A stretch of DNA of 26,499 bases from a virus: positions 1 through 26,499 of the IMG/VR virus record IMGVR_UViG_3300005748_000607. The stretch is one strand, 5' to 3'. The notes beneath the pieces are model-generated. The model saw nothing but the letters and a program-made list of their open reading frames with translations. It had not been told where the DNA came from and ran no database searches. The translations under genes were made by a program, and so were the position numbers. Shown piece by piece: positions 7,894 to 14,583 of the stretch (position 1 is its first letter; each line of letters starts with the position of its first letter).

Positions 7894-9873
7894 TTAGTTC
7901 CTCCTATTACTATGAAATAAAATCGCAGCAGAATATAAATCTAAATTGTGCTTTAGAGATAATTCTTGAATTTGTGAATTGACATCAAGCGATTCTATTT
8001 CATTTGGATTAGTAATACAACTTTGTAATTGATTTTCCCAACTATCTTCCAAAGAAGCGAGGATAACGGATTCACAAAGTTCGTCTATCATTGTTTTTTC
8101 GGTTTTCTTAAGGCTTTTCTTGTTTAACTTTTTTCGCATAATCTTATAGCCTTGATTCCTCAATTCTTCTGTGGCATATATAATGCCTTGAAGATCTTGT
8201 CTCGAGTATAATTCCTCTGCCGAAGAATTATCCTGAGGAATACCTGAAGTTCCAACGGGCCTGCCTACTTCTTGTGTAGTTTTAGGATCTGAAGAATCGT
8301 TGCCGATTTCTGGCTCAATCATGGGAACTCCGCCAACAATTGGATTATACATACCCTCTTTTCTTTGCTTTATATATTGTTCTTGCGCAGCTTGCATATC
8401 TCTAGGTTTAGGATAAGAGCCTTTCTCTAAAACATCCATACCCTGCTCTGGAGTAATGATTCCTAGCTCCATTAATCTAGTAGCAACTCTTTGAAGTTGA
8501 ACTTCATCTTTAATATCAGTCTGCTCAAATTTTACAGTTGGATATTTCCTGAACCCTAAATTTTGACAAATCATTTTAACTTGAGGTTGTAAGAAATCGT
8601 AGACGAACGCATTTCTAGATTCTTCTAGTCTTTCTAAAAATATTTTTGCTTTTACTTGAGTATTACTGTACCTTTCATCTCCAATAATTACATTCTGCAA
8701 TCCCTCTTTAATATCGTTATTGATAACTTCGTATTTTGATGGACCAACAACTTTACCAATATCAGGAATAACAAACTGAGCTTTAGTAGTATAATCACTG
8801 ACAAGAACCCTGCCAACGCTTTCATTCTTGAATAGGTTCTGCATTGCCTCCATGTTCCTGGGGTTGATCCCACCTTTATCAGGTTCAGCTCCCATTGTTA
8901 TTAACAATATTACATTTTCAATAGTTCTGCAAATTGCTTGATCGATTTGTTTTAATTCTAATTTAAAATTTATATCATCTAATACCGGATATCCAAAAGG
9001 AATTGCGAAAGGTTCATAGTCTTGTTTTTTATAAAAAGAATATACAAGATTGCCGGGATCAAGTTTTATTCTTATTCCGTCACTGTTATACTTTCCAGTC
9101 CTAATCTTTTCTTTGGTATCATCGCTTAATGCCTCGTAGACCTGTTGATCATACTCGGTTTTCGGATTCTTTAATCTCTCGATATCGTATTCAGACAATA
9201 TCTTTTCATATAATCCTGTCTCAAAAGAAGATCCTTTTGTCGCAACAATATCATACGGATTAAGCAAAATATATTTAACAGGTAAATTTCCAGGCTTTAA
9301 AGATAAATCTGATCCATAAATTTTAGTTATCTTATCAAAGTCTGATTGGCTAAAAGTTCCGTCAACTCTATATAAAAATATATTTCCACTTCTGTAATAT
9401 TCTCTAAAATATTGATCCTTTAAGTTCCAAAGGTTAATTCTTTCAAACCATTTATAAACAAAGTCCCTTGAGTTTTGAGTTCCACCTTCAAGATAAATAT
9501 TTGAGTTTGCGAATTCAGACATGACATCTATCGCATTTCTAAAAACTGCTATGTTTGCGTACGCTTTCTGACAAAGTTCAATGGTGTCCCTAACATTAAC
9601 TCCGTCAGCGCCGTAAACATATGGAAGCATTCCCCCTGATATATTAGAAAATCTGTGTTTTTTATCAGATTTATGCGCTACATTACGTCTAGAAGCAAAA
9701 TCCTCTGAACCAGATTTTGTTCTACTATAGGCTGCCTGGGACTCTACATAATACGGCTCACCCGACGAAGAAGGCCCAATTAAGGGAGAATTTAAAATAT
9801 CATGAAGACTATCTTCATCTTTATCAAATTTCTTCCAATAATCAGAGCGCTTAACATATTTTCTTTTGCTCAT
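7894..9873 (-). CDS. Phage portal protein
   Basis: The 659-residue protein has the features of a large tailed-phage portal, the dodecameric ring at the capsid vertex through which DNA is packaged and ejected. Seen in the sequence: a polar N-terminus; NVRDTIELCQKAYANIAVFRNAID at about 93-116, the typical trajectory before the wing; YRSGNIFLYRVDG at about 160-172; LLNPYDIVATKG near 203; a central region (about 290-420) consistent with the clip and stem; and ITPEQGMDVLEKGSYPKP at about 475-492, as often found near the crown of portals. The C-terminal tail (about 590-659) is basic, then hydrophilic. It is the first gene of the minus-strand operon and has its own putative promoter directly upstream. 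Not closely T4 gp20-like by eye. Confidence 0.78.
   Translation of the reverse strand: MSKRKYVKRSDYWKKFDKDEDSLHDILNSPLIGPSSSGEPYYVESQAAYSRTKSGSEDFASRRNVAHKSDKKHRFSNISGGMLPYVYGADGVNVRDTIELCQKAYANIAVFRNAIDVMSEFANSNIYLEGGTQNSRDFVYKWFERINLWNLKDQYFREYYRSGNIFLYRVDGTFSQSDFDKITKIYGSDLSLKPGNLPVKYILLNPYDIVATKGSSFETGLYEKILSEYDIERLKNPKTEYDQQVYEALSDDTKEKIRTGKYNSDGIRIKLDPGNLVYSFYKKQDYEPFAIPFGYPVLDDINFKLELKQIDQAICRTIENVILLITMGAEPDKGGINPRNMEAMQNLFKNESVGRVLVSDYTTKAQFVIPDIGKVVGPSKYEVINNDIKEGLQNVIIGDERYSNTQVKAKIFLERLEESRNAFVYDFLQPQVKMICQNLGFRKYPTVKFEQTDIKDEVQLQRVATRLMELGIITPEQGMDVLEKGSYPKPRDMQAAQEQYIKQRKEGMYNPIVGGVPMIEPEIGNDSSDPKTTQEVGRPVGTSGIPQDNSSAEELYSRQDLQGIIYATEELRNQGYKIMRKKLNKKSLKKTEKTMIDELCESVILASLEDSWENQLQSCITNPNEIESLDVNSQIQELSLKHNLDLYSAAILFHSNRRN
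7900..7905 (-). promoter_or_regulatory. Strong ribosome binding site for the lectin-like gene
   Basis: AGGAGG on the minus strand, 9 nt upstream of the ATG at 7888-7890, overlapping the last codons of the portal region. It is one of only two good Shine-Dalgarno sequences in the window, suggesting a highly expressed virion protein. Confidence 0.75.
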
Positions 9874-9878
9874 CCTTT

Positions 9879-9907
9879 ATGGTACACAAAAGTTAAAGTA
9901 AAGTCTA
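9879..9907 (-). promoter_or_regulatory. Putative promoter of the portal operon, leaderless geometry
   Basis: On the minus strand TAGACT (9902-9907) and TACCAT (9879-9884) are separated by 17 nt. The portal ATG begins only 5 nt after the -10 box (AAAGG in between). The same -10 hexamer TACCAT and the same geometry recur before the helicase gene. If this promoter is used, transcription starts at or next to the start codon. Confidence 0.5.
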
Positions 9908-9917
9908 CTAAAAGTTA

Positions 9918-9929
9918 AAAGTTAACTTT
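9918..9929. repeat. Perfect 12 bp palindrome AAAGTTAACTTT
   Basis: The sequence equals its own reverse complement and sits in the middle of the divergent promoter region, partly overlapping the second AAAAGTTAAA box. A regulator-binding site is the likeliest explanation. The AAAGTTAAA half also occurs at 25311-25319 upstream of hsp20. Confidence 0.5.
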
Positions 9930-9966
9930 GAGACTTTTAAAATTATGAAAATGTGTATATGTAATT

Positions 9967-10146
9967 ATGTCTGACAAAAAGAAAAAAAGATGCACCGTTA
10001 TTACTGAAAATGGAGAAATCGGAGGTACAGTCCTTAACGAATACGAAGAGCTTGGAGGTGCAGATGATGGAGCTTTATTCGCTGTTATCGAATTAGATAA
10101 CGGCCAACTGATTACAGTAAAAATGTCTGAACTACTAGATATTTAA
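9967..10146 (+). CDS. Small 59 aa protein, possibly SH3-like beta-barrel
   Basis: An ATG at 9967 opens a 59-residue frame ending TAA at 10144-10146. It has a lysine-rich start (MSDKKKKR), then alternating beta-like segments (CTVITENGEIGGTVL, ALFAVIELDNGQLITV) and ends MSELLDI. The pattern of short strands with Gly/Asn turns resembles small SH3/KOW-like barrels, but I do not recognise a family. It is the first gene on the plus strand after the divergent region and 16 nt ahead of the next gene. GTGTATATG precedes the ATG with -10-like spacing, and there is no Shine-Dalgarno. Coding is supported by balanced codons, the lack of alternatives in the region, and its operon position. Confidence 0.65.
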   Translation: MSDKKKKRCTVITENGEIGGTVLNEYEELGGADDGALFAVIELDNGQLITVKMSELLDI

Positions 10147-10162
10147 AGTGTAATTAAATCTT

Positions 10163-10402
10163 ATGAGTCAACATAATACAGATCCAAACTTTAGATACCC
10201 TAATGACAATAGAGATTCTACTCCTGGAGAATTTGATTATCCGTCTCAGCAAGAAGTAGACCCAAGTGCTCAAAAAGGAGATAGAACTTATTACCCAAAC
10301 GATAACGGCGGTTATTATTCAAACTCAAATCGAGACAATATTTCAACAATAGACTCAACAAACAAAAAACAACCACCAAATTCAAATTATAAAATACCAT
10401 GA
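10163..10402 (+). CDS. Hydrophilic Asn/Pro/Tyr-rich 79 aa protein of unknown function
   Basis: The 79-residue product is low-complexity and charged-polar, with a repeated YPNDN motif (near residues 12 and 44) and no hydrophobic segment, so it is probably disordered. Its stop overlaps the start of the membrane/coiled-coil gene by 4 nt (ATGA, 10399-10402), arguing for coupled translation and a functional link with that protein, for example as a soluble adaptor. The motif GTGTAATTA lies 12-15 nt upstream of the ATG. No family recognised. Confidence 0.6.
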   Translation: MSQHNTDPNFRYPNDNRDSTPGEFDYPSQQEVDPSAQKGDRTYYPNDNGGYYSNSNRDNISTIDSTNKKQPPNSNYKIP

Positions 10403-12390
10403 TCTTTGCTATTTTCACATTGCTTTCAGCGTTAAGTATTTCTGTAATCGCTGCTTATTTTAGTATAATAGGACTCGCCACAATCTTCCCAGGTTCAATT
10501 GAAGCTGTAATCGCTATGGGTGCAGCCCTAGAAGTTGGAAAAATTGTTGCAGCAATCTGGCTTCACAAAAACTGGAAGTCGGCGCCAACAACTTTAAAAA
10601 TTTATTTATTCTCTGCGATTGTTGTATTAATGGGAATTACAAGTATGGGGATTTTCGGCTTTTTATCAAAGTCTCATATTGAACACGAACAAAATAGTAT
10701 AAAATCTCAAGCTTTAGTTGAACAAGTTGAAACAAAAATTGAAAGAGAAAACGAATACATACAAAGACAAAAAGATTTAATATCTCAAAATAAAGAAAAA
10801 AATCGAAATCTATCAGATAAAAGTTCTGAAAATATAGAACTAGAACAAAAGAAAATTTCGCAATTAACAGAGCAGCTAGAAAAAGACATAGATCTTGACA
10901 ATAAAATGCTTCAACCAATTCAAGCGAGAATCAGCCAATTAAACGAAGAACTAAATGCGGTCAAAAATAAATCAGGCGGATTATTCTCCAATAAAAAGAA
11001 AGAGGTGCAACAAAAAATATCAGATCAAGCTTCAGAAAGAGAAGAATTAAGTTCAAAGAAAAAAGAAATAGAAAATAGAATTTCTAAATATAGAAATGAA
11101 ACCTCAAATCTTGTGTCTGAAATAAGAAAAAGAATACAGGACTATCAAACAATAGGATTTGAAAAACCTGAAAATGTAGAATTAAAAATAGAAGAATTAA
11201 ATAAAAATATCTCAGATGCATTAAATCGCATCGATGATCTTGAAAGGCAAAAATTTGACCTTGATGACGGATCAAGACAATTAGAGGCAGAAGTTGGACC
11301 AGTGAAATATGTTGCAGAACTTATCGCAGATTTTACAGGTATGGAATTTGATATAGGCAAAGCAGTAAGAATTGTAATAATTATATTGATTTTTGTATTC
11401 GACCCTCTTGCCGTATTACTTGTATTGGCCGCTCACATAAGTTTAAGTAAAAAATTCCCCAAAGCGATGCAAGACGAAGCTATAGTATTCGAGAAAATCG
11501 CTGAGCTTGAAGCTCAACAAAAGATGTTAGAAAAAGAACAAATAGACATTGAGGAGCGCAAAAAAGATATAGAACAAGAAAAAAAGATTATTGAACTACA
11601 AGAAAATCAAGTTCAAAAATATCAAGACGAAATATGCGAAAATAAAGAAACTCTTCGTAAATTAAAAATAGAATCTCAAAGAGAACTCCTTAAACAGGAA
11701 GACACTTCTACGATTTCGGCAGAGCTTGAAGAATTAATATCTCAAAAAGAAATAGCTCAAGAAGAAATTAAAGAAATAAAAATCAAGAAAAACAAATTAT
11801 TAGATCGCGCCGAAGAAACAATTAAAAGCGCCAAAGAGATAAAGTCTGTATTAGGCGACCACAATAAACACAAGGAAACAATCGCAGAATTAAAATCAGA
11901 AATATGCATTAATCTTGAAGAATTTAAAAAGATAAAATCTCAAATTGAAGTATTAGAATCCGACAAGCAATGTCTCGAAACAGAAAATATAGAATTAAAA
12001 AATAGAAAAATACCTGACCCGAATGAAGACCTGAAAAACAAAATATCAAGTCTAATTGATCAAAAAAATAAACTTCTAGAAGAGAACTTGTCTATTAAAA
12101 ATAAAAAAATGCTAATCACTCAAATTCACGCATTATCCAATAATATGTATGAACTAGTTGTTCCATCTGTATTAGGAGGAATTCATAAGTTCGCAAAAGA
12201 AGATAATTTCAATCAAGTTCAGATTTCCAGCTTTACTCAACTCGCACACGATCTTGATGCAGAGTGCGAAGAAAGACAGGAAGCTAAATTAAAATTAATA
12301 TTTAATAACAAAATAAAAAACATGATTGACCCAAGAATGAATAATTCTGACTTCAGAAAAAACAAGCCAGAATATACTTTTTGTCCTTGA
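10399..12390 (+). CDS. Membrane protein with two long coiled coils (phage 'coil-containing' protein)
   Basis: In the 663-residue protein, residues about 3-28, 34-55 and 67-90 are hydrophobic helices. Residues about 95-295 are a long, highly charged coiled coil broken in the middle by a glycine-containing turn (KSGGLFSNKKK, about 191-201), so it may fold back as an antiparallel hairpin. A fourth transmembrane helix lies at about 322-348 (ends FDPLAVLLVLAAHI). A second coiled coil spans about 358-570, followed by a short globular tail. The Lys/His-rich loop between helices 2 and 3 and SKKFPK after helix 4 suggest, by the positive-inside rule, that the first coil is periplasmic and the second cytoplasmic. 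Similar membrane/coil proteins are found in marine myoviruses without known function. It is translationally coupled to the 79 aa gene. Confidence 0.8.
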   Translation: MIFAIFTLLSALSISVIAAYFSIIGLATIFPGSIEAVIAMGAALEVGKIVAAIWLHKNWKSAPTTLKIYLFSAIVVLMGITSMGIFGFLSKSHIEHEQNSIKSQALVEQVETKIERENEYIQRQKDLISQNKEKNRNLSDKSSENIELEQKKISQLTEQLEKDIDLDNKMLQPIQARISQLNEELNAVKNKSGGLFSNKKKEVQQKISDQASEREELSSKKKEIENRISKYRNETSNLVSEIRKRIQDYQTIGFEKPENVELKIEELNKNISDALNRIDDLERQKFDLDDGSRQLEAEVGPVKYVAELIADFTGMEFDIGKAVRIVIIILIFVFDPLAVLLVLAAHISLSKKFPKAMQDEAIVFEKIAELEAQQKMLEKEQIDIEERKKDIEQEKKIIELQENQVQKYQDEICENKETLRKLKIESQRELLKQEDTSTISAELEELISQKEIAQEEIKEIKIKKNKLLDRAEETIKSAKEIKSVLGDHNKHKETIAELKSEICINLEEFKKIKSQIEVLESDKQCLETENIELKNRKIPDPNEDLKNKISSLIDQKNKLLEENLSIKNKKMLITQIHALSNNMYELVVPSVLGGIHKFAKEDNFNQVQISSFTQLAHDLDAECEERQEAKLKLIFNNKIKNMIDPRMNNSDFRKNKPEYTFCP

Positions 12391-12415
12391 CTTTCATTAC
12401 ATATAATGCTATAGT
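12387..12415 (+). promoter_or_regulatory. Sigma-70-type promoter, leaderless geometry, for the recombination genes
   Basis: TTGACT (12387-12392), a 17 nt spacer, then TATAGT (12410-12415) with an upstream TGC giving an extended -10. The GTG start codon of the next gene follows after exactly 6 nt, so the expected +1 falls on the start codon. The -35 overlaps the stop codon of the coiled-coil gene. A second TATAAT occurs at 12402-12407 but has no -35 at proper spacing. Confidence 0.65.
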
Positions 12416-12421
12416 GCTTGT

Positions 12422-12754
12422 GTGAAAAAGTTAAACAAGCGCGACCTTATTAAAAAATTCGTAATCGAACCCAAGAGCCAAAAGAGAATGTTCTGGGCTC
12501 GAGAGATGAAGCTATTAAATGATTTAATGTCAATTTTTACTAATGAGGATTTTTGGCAGAAAATAAATCTACCCAAGGTTTCATCGCTAGCGATATTAAG
12601 ATCTGAGTATGGATTAAATACTTTAAAAAAATTATACCTTGAGTTTAATTATAAAATTCCAGAAAAAGTAGAAATACCTCTTGGAGAAAAATCCGGAAAA
12701 GATAAATTAATCTCGAAAAAACCAAAAACAATACGACAATTCTTAGATGAGTAA
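12422..12754 (+). CDS. Small basic protein upstream of the recombinase, unknown function
   Basis: This 110-residue, Lys-rich protein starts at GTG (12422-12424). The start is favoured because it lies exactly one -10 spacing downstream of a good promoter and gives an MKKLNKRDLIKKF N-terminus. Seen: an alpha-helical N-terminus with WAREMKLLNDLMSIF (about 25-39), then FWQKINLPKVSSLAIL (about 44-59), and a basic tail. Its stop overlaps the uvsX-like start by 8 nt (ATGAGTAA). This looks like a conserved phage small protein, but I cannot give it a function. A recombinase accessory or mediator role is possible from position only; there is no clear UvsY similarity. Confidence 0.7.
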   Translation: MKKLNKRDLIKKFVIEPKSQKRMFWAREMKLLNDLMSIFTNEDFWQKINLPKVSSLAILRSEYGLNTLKKLYLEFNYKIPEKVEIPLGEKSGKDKLISKKPKTIRQFLDE

Positions 12755-13853
12755 AACAAAAGACATACAAACTACAGATCAAATCGCAAAATTTCTTAGT
12801 GACAAAGACAACCAAAAGTATCACTACAACTTCTGCGAATCAGAAGAATATAAAATTCCTAGCGGCAGCCTTAATCTTGACATAGCTTTAGGTGGAGGAC
12901 TTCCTGGTGGCGCTCATAGATTTACAGGAATTAATGAAGGGGGCAAGACAAGCTGTGCTATGGCATTTGCTAAAAATTTCCAAAAGCACTTCGGCAAAAA
13001 AGGTATGATTATATACATAAAAAGCGAAGGAAGATTTAGCCCCGAAATGATCGAAAGGTCTGGCATTGATACTGATCCAGAAAAATTCTTTTGCTTTGAC
13101 TGTAACATTTTTGAAAAGGTGTTCGAATTAGTGCGTGAACTTGTTTTTAATAATGACAATGATAAGAGGTATATGTTTATCATTGATAGCGTTGATGCGC
13201 TTTGTAGAGTAGGTGATATTGATAAACCATTTGCAGAAAGCGAACAGGTGGCGGGAGGAGCATTAATTACATCCGTCTTCTTAAAGAAGATGGTTTTGCC
13301 AATTACAAAAATGGGGCACACAATGATTTTAACAAGTCAAGTTCGTGTTGAAGTTGCAACGAACCCGTATGCCGCTAGAGGCGGGCCGAAAGTCAAACAA
13401 GCAGGAGGAAATGCAATCAAACATTACGCCAACTTTATCTTAGAATTCGAAGAGAGGTACAATTCTGATTTAATTTTTAAAAATCCAACCGCAACAAAAC
13501 TAGATGAGAAAGGTGAACCGATTGGACATTACTGCAAGATTCGCTTTAGAAAAAGCGTAAATGAAAAAACAGGATCCACAGTAAGATACCCTATTAAATA
13601 TGGTCAAAAAAATGGAAAGTCAGTCTGGCGGGCCAGGGAAATTCTTGACATGCTATATCTTTTTAATTTAATAGATAAAAAAGGAGCTTGGATATCCGTA
13701 TCAGAAGGTTTAATAACTGAATTAAAAGACAAAGATCTAGAGATTAATGAAAAATTTCAGGGAGAGCAAAGACTTATAGATTACCTAGAAGAAAACGAAG
13801 CTCTTGCAGACTTTCTTTACGAAGACTTCAAGAATTTAACTAATGCGCTTTAA
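12747..13853 (+). CDS. uvsX: RecA/UvsX-type recombinase
   Basis: The 368-residue protein has RecA-fold core motifs in order: Walker A GINEGGKT at 61-68 (replacing the usual GPESSGKT); the catalytic-type glutamate in IKSEGRF (E94); Walker B FIIDSVDAL at about 144-152; GHTMILTSQVRVE around 189-201 (motif 3, with the Gln sensor); and a Gly-rich loop with GGNAIKHYANFILEFEE like loop L2 and the strand after it. It would catalyse homology search and strand exchange for recombination-dependent replication and repair. The length is close to that of phage UvsX proteins. It overlaps the preceding gene by 8 nt and the nuclease gene by 11 nt, within a replication operon. Family assignment is firm; UvsX rather than bacterial RecA is inferred from sequence and context. 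Confidence 0.88.
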   Translation: MSKTKDIQTTDQIAKFLSDKDNQKYHYNFCESEEYKIPSGSLNLDIALGGGLPGGAHRFTGINEGGKTSCAMAFAKNFQKHFGKKGMIIYIKSEGRFSPEMIERSGIDTDPEKFFCFDCNIFEKVFELVRELVFNNDNDKRYMFIIDSVDALCRVGDIDKPFAESEQVAGGALITSVFLKKMVLPITKMGHTMILTSQVRVEVATNPYAARGGPKVKQAGGNAIKHYANFILEFEERYNSDLIFKNPTATKLDEKGEPIGHYCKIRFRKSVNEKTGSTVRYPIKYGQKNGKSVWRAREILDMLYLFNLIDKKGAWISVSEGLITELKDKDLEINEKFQGEQRLIDYLEENEALADFLYEDFKNLTNAL

Positions 13854-14253
13854 AACTTTAACAGGCGCAGTCCGCACTGTTAAGAAAGCTAAAAAGCATT
13901 TGATAGACTGGGACGGGTCAAGTAGAAGTAAAATACAATTTAATGCAAAACAATTCTTAAAAAAGTACTGGAGCAATCATATTGTATTTGAAGAGTTTCC
14001 TGTCGCAGGAACCAAACTGTCCCTCGACTTTTATAACGCTAATAAAAAAATAGCAGTTGAAGTACAAGGAAAACAACACACAAAATATGTTCCATTCTTT
14101 CATGGCAAAAATAAAATCAACTACCTTAATCAATTAAAAAGAGATAGAGATAAATTGAAATTTTGTGAATTAAATGATATACAATTAGTTGAAATATATG
14201 ACGGAGACGAAGTGAATGAGAAACTTTTCGAAAGTTTTGGTGTTATTTTGTAG
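13843..14253 (+). CDS. Small PD-(D/E)XK-type nuclease (Vsr/DUF559-like)
   Basis: The 136-residue protein has a single nuclease-like core. FPVAGTKLSLDFYN-x5-IAVEVQGKQH (about 52-80) presents the D...ExQ arrangement of Vsr/DUF559-type PD-(D/E)XK enzymes, followed by H81/H88-type histidines, a basic helix (NQLKRDRDKLKFCELN), and LVEIYDGDEV, which is typical of the closing strand. The N-terminus is strongly basic (RTVKKAKKHL), suiting DNA binding. It overlaps the recombinase gene by 11 nt, so a DNA junction or flap-processing role in recombination is likely. A selfish homing-type endonuclease is an alternative. The catalytic class is fairly secure; substrate unknown. Confidence 0.7.
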   Translation: MRFKTLTGAVRTVKKAKKHLIDWDGSSRSKIQFNAKQFLKKYWSNHIVFEEFPVAGTKLSLDFYNANKKIAVEVQGKQHTKYVPFFHGKNKINYLNQLKRDRDKLKFCELNDIQLVEIYDGDEVNEKLFESFGVIL

Positions 14254-14265
14254 TTGGTGTAATAT
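14237..14265 (+). promoter_or_regulatory. Putative leaderless promoter of the 93 aa gene
   Basis: TTGGTG (14237-14242), a 17 nt spacer, TAATAT (14260-14265), then 5 nt to the ATG at 14271. The -35 lies inside the 3' end of the nuclease gene. GTGTAAT begins at 14257, 14 nt before the start, like the boxes before 10163 and 23526. The match is weaker than at 12387, but the geometry is the same. Confidence 0.4.
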
Positions 14266-14270
14266 ATTAT

Positions 14271-14552
14271 ATGAGCGACGACTTTATTGATCCAGAAAAT
14301 TTATCGAGATTTAATTTGCCAGAAAGTATTCTTAGTCAACTATTTGAGTTCACAGGATCTAGTTCAGGGGATAGCGGCTTTATACTATCTTTCGTAAACC
14401 AAGATGGACTTCCTTCAATTATAACAAAAGCTAATTCCCCAATAGTAGAAATGGGTTTAAGAAAAGCTTTAGAGCAATATTTAGAGCAGGTTTCTGCTCA
14501 AGAAATAGAATTAAATTTACCGCCTGAGTTCGGCGACGAAGAAACCCCTTGA
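14271..14552 (+). CDS. Acidic 93 aa protein of unknown function
   Basis: This acidic protein has an extended hydrophilic N-terminus, a short beta-like stretch (GFILSFVNQDGLPSIITK, about 36-53), then an amphipathic helix (VEMGLRKALEQYLEQ, about 59-73) and an acidic tail ending PPEFGDEETP. It has no cysteines, signal or membrane segment. It lies between the nuclease and helicase genes and seems to have its own promoter, as does the helicase. A helicase- or recombinase-binding accessory protein would fit, but nothing in the sequence proves it. Confidence 0.6.
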   Translation: MSDDFIDPENLSRFNLPESILSQLFEFTGSSSGDSGFILSFVNQDGLPSIITKANSPIVEMGLRKALEQYLEQVSAQEIELNLPPEFGDEETP

Positions 14553-14577
14553 CTTTTTAAGTTTTCTGTGATACCAT
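14549..14577 (+). promoter_or_regulatory. Promoter of the helicase-primase unit, leaderless geometry
   Basis: TTGACT (14549-14554), a 17 nt spacer, TACCAT (14572-14577) with TGA directly before it (extended -10), then 6 nt to the ATG at 14584. The expected transcription start coincides with the A of the start codon. The -35 overlaps the stop codon of the 93 aa gene, exactly as the 12387 promoter overlaps the stop of its upstream gene. Confidence 0.6.
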
Positions 14578-14583
14578 GTAAGA

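Larger units (their letters stand above)
9874..9966. promoter_or_regulatory. Divergent control region between virion (-) and plus-strand operons
   Basis: This 93 bp gap is the only point where the two transcription directions diverge. It contains AAAAGTTAAA at 9888-9897 and 9910-9919 (22 bp apart, about two helical turns), a perfect 12 bp palindrome AAAGTTAACTTT at 9918-9929, and an outer inverted repeat AAAGTCT (9900-9906) / AGACTTT (9931-9937). Such nested symmetry is what an operator for a dimeric regulator looks like. A minus-strand promoter (9879-9907) overlaps the left part. Confidence 0.6.

Noticed and set aside
12402-12407. Perfect TATAAT as the -10 of the recombination promoter
   Set aside because: It is only 9 nt from TTGACT; the TATAGT 8 nt further downstream has the proper 17 nt spacing.
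12914-13321. 135-codon minus-strand ORF inside the recombinase gene
   Set aside because: The plus strand shows all RecA motifs across this stretch; the antisense product is a compositional shadow without start signals.
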